A stretch of DNA of 64,000 nucleotides from Treponema socranskii subsp. buccale (GCF_024181585.1 NZ_CP054258.1:248001-312000); one strand, 5' to 3'; counted from the first letter of the stretch, positions 24,947 to 33,960 are shown. The notes: a model not told the origin generated them from the letters alone. Made by a program: numbers and translations.

Positions 24947-26932
24947 TCACCCTCGCTCTTTCCACAGCATGACGCGCATCGAATTCGCTACGGCGAGGAG
25001 GGCCACGCCCGTATCGCCGAAAACGGCAGTCCACATATTTGCGATACCGAAGGCGCCGAGCGCCATGATGCCGATTTTTACGATGAGCGAAACGACGATG
25101 TTTTCGGTGACGATGCGTACGGTTTTCCGTGAAATCGAAATCGCGTCCGCTATCTTTGCCGGTTCGTCGGTCATGATGACGGCATCCGCCGATTCTATCG
25201 CGGCATCGCTTCCGAGTCCGCCCATCGCGATCCCCGTGTCGGCCCGCGCGAGTACCGGTGCATCGTTGATGCCGTCGCCGGCAAAGAGGAGCGTCGGACG
25301 CCGCGGTTTTTCGCCGAGCTCCGCAAGCAGCGCTTCCACTTTATCGACTTTATCTGCAGGAAGGAGTTCCGAAAAAACGGTATCGACTCCGATTTCGGAC
25401 GCGACTTCTTCCGCCGTTTCTCTGTTGTCGCCGGTGAGCATGACGATTTTTTTGACGCCGAGCTTCCGAAGCTTTTTGACGGCAAAAGCCGCGTCGTCTT
25501 TCGTTTGATCGGCTATGACGATGTGTCCCGCATACAGTCCGTCCACTGCGACGTGTACGACCGTTCCGAAATCGTTTAAGCTGCACGGAACGATGCCTTC
25601 TACCGCGTGCGATTCCATGAGTTTCATATTGCCGGCAAGTACGCGCTTTCCGTCGAGGACGACGCTGATGCCCTCTCCGCTTATCTCTTCCGCGTCGGCG
25701 ATCTTTACGAGATTGCAGCATGCTCCGGAATGCGCCGCTTTGATCGAATTCGATATCGGATGATTCGAATAGGTTTCCGCATGCGCCGCGATTGCGATGA
25801 GTTCGTCCGCCGGTATGCGTTCTTCGTCCGTCGGGTGAACTCCCGTGACGGCGAATACGCCTTTTGTTAAAGTTCCCGTTTTATCGAATACCGCCGTCCG
25901 GGTGCGCGCAAGCGTTTCGACGCATTCGCTTCCTTTGATAAGGATGCCGTTTTTGCTTGCCGTTCCGATGCCGCTGAAAAATCCGAGCGGCACCGATATG
26001 ACGAGCGCGCAGGGGCAGGAGACGACGAGAAAGATGAGCGCGCGGTACACCCACGTGTGCGCATCGCCCGTGATGAGGGACGGAATGAGCGCAAGCAAAA
26101 CCGCCGCTACGCACACGATAGGCGTATACGCTTTTGAAAACCGCGTGATAAAGCGTTCCGATTTCGCCTTTTTTCCCTGCGCCTTTTCGACCAGTTCGAT
26201 GATGCGCGCGGCGGCCGATTCTCCGGCGATCTTCGTCGTTTCGATTTCGATCACGCTGTCCGTATTGATCGCGCCCGCCATAACGTCGCTTCCGACGAAT
26301 ACGCGTCGCGGCACCGCTTCTCCGGTAAGGGCGGACGTATCGAGAAACGATTTTCCCTGCATGACTACGCCGTCGATCGGAATGCGCTCTCCCGGCTTGA
26401 CGAGTATGGTTTCGCCGACGTTCACATCGTCGGGCGATACTTCGATTATTTTACCGCCGCGTTTTACGAATGCTTTGTCCGGCCTGATTTCCATGAGCGA
26501 TTGAATCGAATCGCGCGATTTGTCGACCGCTTTGTCCTGTGCGTATTCCCCGATTTGATAGAGCAGCATGACGCCGACCGCTTCGGGATATTGACCGACT
26601 GCGACAGCGCCGAGAGATGCGACGCTCATCAAAAATTTTTCATCGAAGAAATTTCCTTTGATAATATTTTTTACCGCGTCGATGACGACGCTCCTGCCGC
26701 ACACGAGGTATGCTGCGAGTAAAAGTACGATTGAAACGAGTTCATCCGCCGACGCGAATTTACCGAGCGAAAAATCGATCGCCCTGAAAGGATGCGCGTG
26801 TTCGACGATTAAGCCGAGTGCAAACAGCACCGCCGCGATGACGATTTCACGGACGCTTAATTCGCTCCCTTCTTCATGCTCATGTTCATGTCCGCTTTTA
26901 CAACACGCATGACAGTGACATTCGTGACTCAT
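24947..26932 (-). CDS. zntA: Zn(II)/Cd(II)-type P1B-ATPase exporter
   Basis: Started at the ATG at 26932, which follows GGAGGAGCT. The 661-residue protein begins with a Cys/His-rich metal-binding tail (HECHCHACC, then HEHEHE). It has TGEA in the actuator domain (about 203-206), the transmembrane metal-site motif CPC (306-308), the phosphorylation motif DKTGT (350-354), and GDGIND near the C-terminus. CPC with this tail fits the Zn/Cd/Pb exporter class. An ArsR/SmtB-family zinc sensor lies upstream in the same direction but is separated from it by an IS110 element whose end abuts the ribosome site. Confidence 0.92.
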   Translation of the reverse strand: MSHECHCHACCKSGHEHEHEEGSELSVREIVIAAVLFALGLIVEHAHPFRAIDFSLGKFASADELVSIVLLLAAYLVCGRSVVIDAVKNIIKGNFFDEKFLMSVASLGAVAVGQYPEAVGVMLLYQIGEYAQDKAVDKSRDSIQSLMEIRPDKAFVKRGGKIIEVSPDDVNVGETILVKPGERIPIDGVVMQGKSFLDTSALTGEAVPRRVFVGSDVMAGAINTDSVIEIETTKIAGESAAARIIELVEKAQGKKAKSERFITRFSKAYTPIVCVAAVLLALIPSLITGDAHTWVYRALIFLVVSCPCALVISVPLGFFSGIGTASKNGILIKGSECVETLARTRTAVFDKTGTLTKGVFAVTGVHPTDEERIPADELIAIAAHAETYSNHPISNSIKAAHSGACCNLVKIADAEEISGEGISVVLDGKRVLAGNMKLMESHAVEGIVPCSLNDFGTVVHVAVDGLYAGHIVIADQTKDDAAFAVKKLRKLGVKKIVMLTGDNRETAEEVASEIGVDTVFSELLPADKVDKVEALLAELGEKPRRPTLLFAGDGINDAPVLARADTGIAMGGLGSDAAIESADAVIMTDEPAKIADAISISRKTVRIVTENIVVSLIVKIGIMALGAFGIANMWTAVFGDTGVALLAVANSMRVMLWKERG

Positions 26933-26979
26933 AGCTCCTCCCATAAAAAGTCAATGAACAAGGTGACTTTCTAAGCTGT

Positions 26980-28089
26980 TTAATTCATGGCAACGAGGGC
27001 TTGTTCAGCAAGACTCATAGGTTTATATCTGCCCATCATCTTTGTTGAATCAAAGTCCTGTTTTTCCGTGAGCAACGCCCACACGATTTCTGCCATCTTC
27101 CTTGCAGCTGCAACAATCGATTTGCCGCTGCCTTTGTTCTTTTTCATATAATCCAGTCGCTGCATGATCCTCCATCCCGAAGTATCCTTGCAACGACGAA
27201 TTCCCAACACCAACTGTACGTACGCCGTTCTCAATTCCTGAGGACCGCGCTTGGTTATTCTGCCATGTCTCACCGTTTCATTTGAATCCTGTACCCATGG
27301 CACAAGCCCGCAAAAGGCCGCATATTTCTTCGCACTGGCAAACCTACCTATATCTTCTGTGTACGAGCGGATTATCCATGCCGTGATTTTTCCGCAGCCT
27401 CGAATCGTCATAAGACGACTAACCATTTCATCGTCTTTCGTTAATTCGCTTAACTGCTTTTCAATCAGCTTGACCGATTGGCTCATCTGCTCTATAATTT
27501 CAATCATCAGTTTTACTGATTGTGCTTCGAGCACGAGGTCGCTACGCGACGACAGGGTGTCCAGAACTTCCTGGCGCCCTTTTTTACTTTGGAGGCTTCG
27601 ACTTTCATCCTGTAGCCCCATACTCACCAGAAGCGCATGAATTTCATTCTTTTGTCCGACAATCGAATGAACCAGCCGCTCCCTTGATTTCAAAAGCCGT
27701 CTCAAGTTTTCCGTTCCCTTACTGCACAGATAGCTTTCCGGAAGCATATCCTTTGATAGAAACTCTGAAATCGTCGAAGCATCATGCTTGTCGGTTTTCT
27801 TCGTCGATTCGTTGATTACCTTGAATTTCAACGTATTGATTACCGTCACGTGCGCTCCCACTTTTTCTACCTGAGCCTTGAAGAATCTTGTGTTGCCGGT
27901 TGATTCAACTCCGATTTTCACAGTGAAACCGCCTATCTTGTACTCCGTTATTCTCGCAAGAAATGCCGCATACCCAACTTCTGTCGTCGGATACTGTTTG
28001 ATCTGCTCAAAGCTTTCAACCGTTTCCTCTGTCCGCTCATGCACGGTAAACTGTGTTTTGTGCAAATCAACGCCAATGTAAACTGTCAT
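26980..28089 (-). CDS. IS110-family transposase (DEDD recombinase)
   Basis: Started at the ATG at 28089 (MTVYIGVDLHK); the longer reading from 28107 adds six residues. The 369-residue protein has the N-terminal DEDD domain opening with GVDLHK and the C-terminal Transposase_20 domain (GCGKITAWIIRS, CGLVPWVQDSNETVRHG). The Ser in QDSNE is at the place of the catalytic Ser. These enzymes use a bridge RNA made from the element's own non-coding end to choose donor and target. The frame is intact, so the copy may be active. Confidence 0.93.
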   Translation of the reverse strand: MTVYIGVDLHKTQFTVHERTEETVESFEQIKQYPTTEVGYAAFLARITEYKIGGFTVKIGVESTGNTRFFKAQVEKVGAHVTVINTLKFKVINESTKKTDKHDASTISEFLSKDMLPESYLCSKGTENLRRLLKSRERLVHSIVGQKNEIHALLVSMGLQDESRSLQSKKGRQEVLDTLSSRSDLVLEAQSVKLMIEIIEQMSQSVKLIEKQLSELTKDDEMVSRLMTIRGCGKITAWIIRSYTEDIGRFASAKKYAAFCGLVPWVQDSNETVRHGRITKRGPQELRTAYVQLVLGIRRCKDTSGWRIMQRLDYMKKNKGSGKSIVAAARKMAEIVWALLTEKQDFDSTKMMGRYKPMSLAEQALVAMN

Positions 28090-28311
28090 CTTGACCTCCG
28101 TTCTCACTCAGCGGAAAGTCTATTCGGTAATGTGTCCCATTCTCCCATTCAGTCTCTTACGACTATCGTATGGTGCGGCAATAGCTCTTCATTCTCCTAA
28201 CCGAAGGTCATAGCCTCCACTAAATATGTCGAACTCTTGCCTGGTTCCCGCTGAACTCTTTCTTTGTTCAGCTTATCACATTACCACTTGTTCGTTTTCC
28301 TTTTTATCATA
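28090..28311 (-). ncRNA. Putative bridge RNA region of the IS110 element
   Basis: The 220-base non-coding stretch upstream of the transposase is much longer than the 38-base downstream end. That is the layout of IS110-group elements, which encode their bridge RNA in the 5' non-coding end. The exact RNA ends and the target- and donor-binding loops were not resolved by eye. Confidence 0.45.
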
Positions 28312-28316
28312 CCTCC

Positions 28317-28452
28317 TAATAATAAATTTTATTCTTTGTAAGTCGAAAGTCGAAAAATGCTTGACGCATTTTTCTTTTATCCGATGCGCTCATAAATCCT
28401 GCGCGGGGAACTTCGCGCTTCGCGCTCGTTGCAAGTTCCGCACTGCTCGGAT
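28317..28452 (-). other. Spacer between arsR and the insertion
   Basis: No gene is seen. It contains GC-rich palindromes (CTTCGCGCTTCGCGCTCG; AAAAATGCTTGACGCATTTTT) and ends at TTATTATTAGGAGG on the minus strand, the presumed original ribosome site of zntA. Confidence 0.5.
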
Positions 28453-28800
28453 TTATTCGCTTATATGTTCGATGCCTTGGCTTAAAATCGTCGTTACGTG
28501 GCCGTCGGCGAGGGAATAGATAAGCGATTTTCCGTTTCGCGTATATTTTACGAGACCGTTCGTTTTCAAAATACGCAGTTGATGACTTATCGCCGACTGC
28601 GTCATTTTGAGAACGCTTGCGATGTCGTTTACCGCCATATCCGATTCGAGCAGTACGAACAAAATCTTTATGCGCGTCGAGTCTCCGAAAATTTTAAACA
28701 GTTCCGCCAAATCGAACAGTTCGTCTTCATCAGGCAGTTTGTTTAAAATATCCTGAAAACGCTTGTCGCTTTGTCCGCCTTCGATCTTTTTTTTCGCCAC
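28453..28800 (-). CDS. ArsR/SmtB-family zinc-responsive repressor
   Basis: Started at the GTG at 28800, which AAGGAGA precedes; a longer reading from an ATG at 28854 would run through the operator. The 115-residue winged-helix protein has LFKIFGDSTRIKIL and the recognition helix region MTQSAISHQLRIL. Its last helix carries DGH...H..E with the D-x-H-x(10)-H-x(2)-E spacing of the SmtB/CzrA alpha-5 zinc site. It should repress its own operon and release DNA on zinc binding. The natural target, the P1B-ATPase gene, is now separated by an IS110 element. Confidence 0.93.
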   Translation of the reverse strand: MAKKKIEGGQSDKRFQDILNKLPDEDELFDLAELFKIFGDSTRIKILFVLLESDMAVNDIASVLKMTQSAISHQLRILKTNGLVKYTRNGKSLIYSLADGHVTTILSQGIEHISE

Positions 28801-28833
28801 GCCGATTCTCCTTAGACAATTTGCGGTAATATA

Positions 28834-28859
28834 AATAAATGAACAACTGTTCATATATT
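28834..28859. promoter_or_regulatory. ArsR/SmtB 12-2-12 operator
   Basis: AATAAATGAACA-AC-TGTTCATATATT is a 12-2-12 inverted repeat with one mismatch and the TGAACA/TGTTCA core of SmtB-family sites. It overlaps the -10 and start point of arsR. Confidence 0.9.
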
Positions 28860-28883
28860 ATCACTGAAAATACTGTTTGTCAA
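28855..28883 (-). promoter_or_regulatory. arsR promoter
   Basis: On the minus strand, consensus TTGACA (28883-28878), a 17-bp spacer and TAATAT (28860-28855). The operator covers the -10 side, which is ideal for repression. Confidence 0.88.
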
Positions 28884-28892
28884 GTAAAAAAC

Positions 28893-28933
28893 AAAAAGGC
28901 TGTCGCAAAAGTCGGTGACCTTTTTGACAGCCT
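28893..28933 (-). terminator. Terminator of the GldA/F/G-like operon
   Basis: On the minus strand, AGGCTGTC (28933-28926) pairs with GACAGCCT (28904-28897) and is followed by a T-rich run. It lies just after the DUF4340 gene and just before the divergent arsR promoter region. Confidence 0.75.
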
Positions 28934-28964
28934 CTCTTTCGATTTATTTTATCGATTGTCGATT

Positions 28965-29870
28965 TTACTTATTCGCAGCCATGTCTGCTGCGGTTTTAAG
29001 GTATTTTCTCGCGGAGTAGCGGGAGAGCGCAAATTTGTACGGCGTTTCGCTGCACGTGCCGTAGTATTTCGCATCGTCGCCGTCTCCTTCTTTATACACG
29101 CTCACCGTAATCGCTTTATCGCCTGCCGTTATAACGGTAACGGATTCGTTTGCGGCGGGCAGGATAAAATCGTCGTCGAGCCACGAGTCCGCATTGAGAA
29201 CGGCAAGCGATGCCGCCCAACTCGCCGCTTTTTCCGCATCGACGTTCGCCGCGCCGCCGGCTGCGACCCATGCAGCGGGATCGCCCGATTTTACAATCGA
29301 CAGCACCGTGCTTCCCATGCTTTCGGAAACGGCGGTGAGGTCGTTCGAATCGACGGTGTATACCGATTTGCTGCGTAAAGCGGCGACGTCTTTTTTGAAC
29401 GTGTCGCGCAGCGTTCCCGATACGAGGTATATGTCTTTTTTGCCGTCGAGCGTAAGGTAGGATTGCGAACCCGTCGACGACGCTTTTCCTATCGTGAGCG
29501 TACGCACAAGTTCGTTTCCTTTATATGCCTTTACGACGATCGCATTCGCTTTATCGATTTCGTAGCGCTCATCGACCGCATCGCTTCCGGCTTGGGCGAC
29601 GGTGTCGAGAACGCGTATATTTTTTACCGCATTGACAAGCCCGTCAATTGTGTTTGTATCCGCTTTGTAGCGCTTTTCTCCGATCGTCCAGCCGTCATCC
29701 GATTTTACAAGTTCGATTAGAGTGCCGGCGTTTTCAATTGTGAGCTTATCGGGATCCGCACCGAGCGTTTTGTTTTTTACCGAACTTCGCAGAGAAGAGG
29801 CGAGCTGCGCGATATATATGCCGAGCAAAAGTACGCACGCCGTCAAAAGAATTATTTTTCGTTTGCTCAT
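28965..29870 (-). CDS. DUF4340 membrane-anchored protein
   Basis: A 301-residue protein with an N-terminal membrane anchor (about residues 5-25) and an extracytoplasmic DUF4340 region (GWTIGEKRYKADTNTIDGLV near residues 60-79). Its ATG overlaps the end of the GldG-like gene by 4 bases, and a terminator follows, so it is the last gene of the operon. DUF4340 proteins recur beside GldG-like ABC systems. Their role is not established. Confidence 0.85.
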   Translation of the reverse strand: MSKRKIILLTACVLLLGIYIAQLASSLRSSVKNKTLGADPDKLTIENAGTLIELVKSDDGWTIGEKRYKADTNTIDGLVNAVKNIRVLDTVAQAGSDAVDERYEIDKANAIVVKAYKGNELVRTLTIGKASSTGSQSYLTLDGKKDIYLVSGTLRDTFKKDVAALRSKSVYTVDSNDLTAVSESMGSTVLSIVKSGDPAAWVAAGGAANVDAEKAASWAASLAVLNADSWLDDDFILPAANESVTVITAGDKAITVSVYKEGDGDDAKYYGTCSETPYKFALSRYSARKYLKTAADMAANK

Positions 29871-31927
29871 TTTGTATCACCTTCCTTCGATTTCGTATCG
29901 ATGATGCGCGCATCGTTCGGATTATATTTCGCGCGGATGCGTTCTCGGCGTTTGTTGCGCATGCGCCACACGATAAAGCCCGCGATGACGACGATGACGG
30001 CAAGTCCGAATTCGTTGAAATACTGCACGGCAAATGCGAGCGCGCTTCCTGAGTTATGCAGTGTATTGAGCGAAAGCCCCTTCGTGCGCATGGCGCAAAA
30101 ATCGCCGTTGCCGTTCATATAGTCGATGACGTTGCGCGTAAAAAGCGCGACCGGCTCGGAGCTGTTTTCTTCGATGAGCTGCGGCCCCGTGATTTCGGAC
30201 GTTCCCGCGACGAAGATTTTTCCGCTCTGTACGTTTTCAGCCAAGTGTGTTTTTGCCGTAAGCGCTCCTTCTGCGGATGAAGCGGGATCGGAATCGAAAG
30301 CGCTTTTGAATTTTCCTTCGGCGAGCGCCGCAAGCGTTTCCGCTTTTTCGACGGACTTGTCGTAGGGCGGCGACATCATCGGACTCAGCTGGATATTGTC
30401 CGAAAGCAGCCATGATTTCGGAGACGACTGCACGAGCTTTGTCACTTTCACGTCTGCGTTGCTTTCGGCGCCGCTCGTGTCGATTGCGGAGGTTTGCAGA
30501 AAAAGGATCCTGCCGAGGTTTGCCGTGATTTCGTTCTTTTTTGCAAGCTGTTCGGCGGGGATAAACGGCGCCCACCACAAGGATACGTTTCCGTAATTTT
30601 GCTGACGCGCTTTATAACAGTTTTCGTCGAGCACGTAGTTCGTTTCCGGCTTGATACCGTAAGCGTTTAATAATTTTTCGAGCTTTGTCGAAAGCGGCGC
30701 GAACGACGGCGCTTGATAATAGCCTGCCGACTGCGAATCGAAGGGGTCGACAAAAAAGAGAACGTTGCCGCCGCGCATGATAAACTGATCGATTTTATAC
30801 AGCTCTTCATCGGAGAATTCCGTTTTCGGCCCGTTGACGATGAGAGACGCGACGTTTGCGGGAATCGTATCTTTTGAAAGATCGATTTCATCGAGTTCGT
30901 ACATATCGTTTGTAAGGGATATGAGAGGTGAGGCTCCTGCCTGCGAATAAAGCGGCGCCTCTCCGTGCCCCGTTACGTAGCCGATCTTCGTCGCCTTTAA
31001 GAGCAGGCTTTGAAGACTTTCCGAAAGCGATTGTTCGAGTTCTCCGAGTCCCGTAATGACGTAGCCGATGAGCGAGCGCTGCATCGAAAGCGGGATGAGA
31101 CGGAACGCGTTTCCGTGTTCCAGCACGAGGCCGATCGCGCCCGAGCCTGTCGAACCGTTTTCCGCCGTCCAATTGATGAGCGGTATGCCGAAGCGCGACT
31201 GCAGCGTATTCAAATCGGATGAAGAAGGATTTATTTTTTCATAATCGATTCTGCCCATGCTTTGCTTGTTGACGCTTTCGTACGCTTCGCGCACGGTCTT
31301 TTCGATATCGTCGAAGCCCCGTATGTCGAACTGCTTGAGCGCGTCGGTTACGTAGAGCGTCAGTTTGATGCGCTCGTCTTTCGGAAGACCTGAAAGCACG
31401 TTCGCCGCCGAGATCATTTTGCTGATTTTCGTCGTAAGCTTGTATTCGAATCCCTCGGACGACGTGATGCCGTCGAGCGTTTCGATTGCGTCGGCGTAAG
31501 AGATGACGAGTCCCATATACGCCTGCTTGAAGCCTACTTCGTTGTTCGCAAGCTGCTGAATCTGTACTTGCTGCAGTCCGTATTGCTGCGCGAGCATTTC
31601 GTTTTCCGCTTTGCTCATATCGACGATCGAATAGGAAAAGTTGCGGTTTGCCGCTCCCTTGTATTCGACGAGGATGTCGCGTACGTACTGCGCGGTCGTG
31701 CTGTACGGAGCGGGCAAGTTGCTGCTGAAAAACGCGCGGACCGACAGCGGTTCGTCGAGCGTTTTGACGAGCTGTCTGCTCGCCTCCGACAACGAATAGG
31801 ATTTCGGACGTGTCAAATCGAAACGCAAAAAGGCCCTGCGCCCGACAAGGTTTGCGAGAATTAATAAAACGATGAGAAGCGCAAAATCGCTCGAAGGGGA
31901 GCGAAACCAATTGATGATTTTTTTCAT
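29867..31927 (-). CDS. GldG-like ABC system component
   Basis: A 686-residue protein with an N-terminal membrane segment (about 12-32), a large external domain of the GldG/ABC-type auxiliary family (SYSLSEASRQLVKTLDEPL near 41-59; GHGEAPLYS near 318) and a C-terminal membrane segment around 640-660. It lies 2 bases from the permease gene and overlaps the DUF4340 gene. In Bacteroidota this module serves gliding. In non-gliding bacteria the same genes occur widely and the substrate is unknown. Confidence 0.87.
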   Translation of the reverse strand: MKKIINWFRSPSSDFALLIVLLILANLVGRRAFLRFDLTRPKSYSLSEASRQLVKTLDEPLSVRAFFSSNLPAPYSTTAQYVRDILVEYKGAANRNFSYSIVDMSKAENEMLAQQYGLQQVQIQQLANNEVGFKQAYMGLVISYADAIETLDGITSSEGFEYKLTTKISKMISAANVLSGLPKDERIKLTLYVTDALKQFDIRGFDDIEKTVREAYESVNKQSMGRIDYEKINPSSSDLNTLQSRFGIPLINWTAENGSTGSGAIGLVLEHGNAFRLIPLSMQRSLIGYVITGLGELEQSLSESLQSLLLKATKIGYVTGHGEAPLYSQAGASPLISLTNDMYELDEIDLSKDTIPANVASLIVNGPKTEFSDEELYKIDQFIMRGGNVLFFVDPFDSQSAGYYQAPSFAPLSTKLEKLLNAYGIKPETNYVLDENCYKARQQNYGNVSLWWAPFIPAEQLAKKNEITANLGRILFLQTSAIDTSGAESNADVKVTKLVQSSPKSWLLSDNIQLSPMMSPPYDKSVEKAETLAALAEGKFKSAFDSDPASSAEGALTAKTHLAENVQSGKIFVAGTSEITGPQLIEENSSEPVALFTRNVIDYMNGNGDFCAMRTKGLSLNTLHNSGSALAFAVQYFNEFGLAVIVVIAGFIVWRMRNKRRERIRAKYNPNDARIIDTKSKEGDTK

Positions 31928-31929
31928 TT

Positions 31930-32661
31930 TTACTTCCTTTCATTTTGCTGAACGATCACCGTGAGATAAAAGAAAAAGACGGTGAGCGAAGCGAAGTACA
32001 AGAGGTCGCGCGTGTCGATGATGCCTCGTGCGATCGATGAAAAATGCGACGATGCGGAGATGTACGACAGTGCGGCGACGATTTCAGCCGGCAGGAAAAT
32101 CAAAAACGAATCGATCAGCGTCAGCGAAATGCAGATGATAAAGGCTGTGAAAAACGCGATGATTTGATTTTTCGTAACCGCCGACGCGAATACTCCGATC
32201 GCCGAAAAGGCGGCGCACAAAAAGAAAGCGCCCAAAAAGCCTCCGACGACAGGCCCCATATCGGGAGAACCGAATATGAAAAGCGGAATGACGTACAGCA
32301 TTGTCGGAGCGACCATGACGGCAGCGCTTAAAAAGGCTGCAAGCCATTTGCCTGCGGCGACGGAGCTTTCGGTGACGGGAAGCGTCATGAGCGTTTCGAT
32401 CGAGCCGCTTCGCTTTTCTTCGGCGAACAGCCGCATCGTCAGCGCCGGAATAAAAAACGAAAGCAAAATCGGAAGGAGCGAAAAATAATTCCGCAGCTCC
32501 GCCCGATCTTGAAAAAAGAAAAAGACGAAAAAGGTGATACCCGCGATGATGAGAAAGAGTGCCGTGACGATGTATGCGACGGGACTCGTAAAATACGCGG
32601 CGAGTTCCCGCTTCATGATGACGGCGGCGGGAGAATGTTTTTTGTTAAGCGTGTCGCTCAT
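31930..32661 (-). CDS. ABC transporter permease, GldF-like
   Basis: A 243-residue integral membrane protein with six hydrophobic segments and the phrase FAEEKRSGSIETLMTLPVTE (about 86-105), typical of ABC-2 permeases of the GldF/NatB type. Its ATG overlaps the ATPase stop by 4 bases. It should form the membrane part of the GldA/F/G-like system. Confidence 0.88.
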   Translation of the reverse strand: MSDTLNKKHSPAAVIMKRELAAYFTSPVAYIVTALFLIIAGITFFVFFFFQDRAELRNYFSLLPILLSFFIPALTMRLFAEEKRSGSIETLMTLPVTESSVAAGKWLAAFLSAAVMVAPTMLYVIPLFIFGSPDMGPVVGGFLGAFFLCAAFSAIGVFASAVTKNQIIAFFTAFIICISLTLIDSFLIFLPAEIVAALSYISASSHFSSIARGIIDTRDLLYFASLTVFFFYLTVIVQQNERK

Positions 32662-33608
32662 TTTTGCGCCTCCGCTGTAGTAAGTTCGTGGAACACGTCT
32701 TCGAGACTGTTCCGCTGCATTGCAAGTTCGTATAACCAGCCGCCCTTCGCTGCGATCGCTTTGAAAAGAGCCGGCCGGACTTCAGCCGTTCCCGAAACCG
32801 AAACGAGGAGAGAAAACGCATCCGCATCTCCGGTTACGGCTTCTCCGCTTACCGCCGAAACGTTTTCGACTCCCGCAATCGATTTGAGTTCGGCTGCGAT
32901 ATCGTCTTTTGAACATCCGCCTGCGGTCAGTTTGAGAGCTGCTTTATGGCCGTATCGTTCGCGCAGTTCATCGGTCGGACTGTCGGCGACAAGCTTGCCG
33001 TTTGCGATGATGATGACGCGGCTGCACAGCGTTTCCACTTCGCCGAGGATGTGCGTCGAAACGATAACCGTGCGCGTCTTTCCGATTTCGCGGATCAAGT
33101 TTCGCACTTCGCCGATTTGATTCGGATCGAGTCCGCTCGTCGGTTCGTCCAAAATCAATATTTCAGGATCGTGCATGAGCGCGTGCGCGAGTCCGACACG
33201 CTGCCTGTAGCCGCGCGAAAGCTCGGAGATATTTTTATCCATCACTTCTTTGAGGCCGCACTCTTCGCACAGACGGGGAATTTTTTCATCGGCATTTTCG
33301 CCCTGCATGTCCGCAATATAGCGCAGGTAATCTTCGACAATCATATCGCCGTAGAGAGGCGCGGCTTCGGGCATGTAGCCGATCTTTCGTTTCGATGCGA
33401 CGCTTGCATCTTCGATGTTCACTCCGTCGATCGAAATCATGCCGCCGGACGGTTTTAAAAAACCGGTGATCATGCGCATCGTCGTCGTTTTGCCCGCGCC
33501 GTTCGGGCCGAGCAGACCGACGATTTGCCCCGTCGGGATCGAAAAGCTCACATCGTTTACCGCACGGAATGTCCCGTAATTTCGGGACAAGTGCGAAACT
33601 TCTATCAT
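32658..33608 (-). CDS. ABC transporter ATPase, GldA-like
   Basis: Started at the ATG at 33608, where GGAGG precedes it and the family N-terminus (MIEVSHLSRNYG) begins; a longer frame upstream is leader repeat DNA. The 316-residue protein has Walker A GPNGAGKTT near residues 35-43, signature LSRGYRQRVGLA and Walker B ILILDEP, plus a C-terminal extension. It is the first gene of a four-gene operon. Its leader (33609-33740) is one copy of a dispersed repeat also found before the BspA-like gene. Confidence 0.92.
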   Translation of the reverse strand: MIEVSHLSRNYGTFRAVNDVSFSIPTGQIVGLLGPNGAGKTTTMRMITGFLKPSGGMISIDGVNIEDASVASKRKIGYMPEAAPLYGDMIVEDYLRYIADMQGENADEKIPRLCEECGLKEVMDKNISELSRGYRQRVGLAHALMHDPEILILDEPTSGLDPNQIGEVRNLIREIGKTRTVIVSTHILGEVETLCSRVIIIANGKLVADSPTDELRERYGHKAALKLTAGGCSKDDIAAELKSIAGVENVSAVSGEAVTGDADAFSLLVSVSGTAEVRPALFKAIAAKGGWLYELAMQRNSLEDVFHELTTAEAQK

Positions 33609-33611
33609 ATA

Positions 33612-33740
33612 TCCTCCATAAAAACTTTTGCAGAAAGTTTTAACTTTCGAAAAAGTTTTTAGTCGTGCGCGAGACTCGCAACGAGCGCGTAAGCGCGAAG
33701 TTTCGAGCGGCGCACACGTCGAATAGTCGAGTTTGCAAAA
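33612..33740 (-). repeat. Dispersed leader repeat, copy before the ABC ATPase
   Basis: On the minus strand this reads GCAAACTCGACTATTCGACG ... GCGCACGACTAAAAACT ... CAAAAGTTTTTATGGAGG and ends at the ABC ATPase ribosome site. It is about 85% identical to 13245-13332 plus 13413-13431. Confidence 0.75.
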
Positions 33741-33860
33741 TAAAGCGTATCGTATTTCGTGTAATTTTATTAAAACGGCACGTATATACGTCTTCTGCAA
33801 ACATCCAAGCAAACTCGAAATGAAAGACGCCGGCGATATTTCAGACGGCGTTTTTCATCA

Positions 33861-33960
33861 TCCTCCATAAAAACTTTTGCAGGTACTTGCAGCGAAGCTT
33901 CAAGCAAAGTTTTAACTTTCGAAAAAAAATCAGTCGTGCGCGTATTTCGCAGAAAGCGCG
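33861..33960 (-). repeat. Dispersed leader repeat, orphan copy
   Basis: A third copy with GCGCACGACTGATTTTTTTTC and CAAAAGTTTTTATGGAGG on the minus strand, followed by an ATGATG that meets a stop after six codons (near 33846). It is a leader without its gene. The 33741-34086 DNA around it shows no supported gene. Confidence 0.65.

Larger units (their letters stand above)
26942..28311 (-). mobile_element. IS110-family insertion sequence between arsR and zntA
   Basis: An element of about 1.37 kb with one transposase gene. The pentamer CCTCC occurs at both proposed borders (26937-26941 and 28312-28316), and flanking sequence would join to re-form a single zntA ribosome site, so the insertion appears to have happened within that GGAGG. 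IS110 elements lack terminal inverted repeats, so the borders are inferred from this match and from the non-coding lengths on each side of the transposase. Confidence 0.75.
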
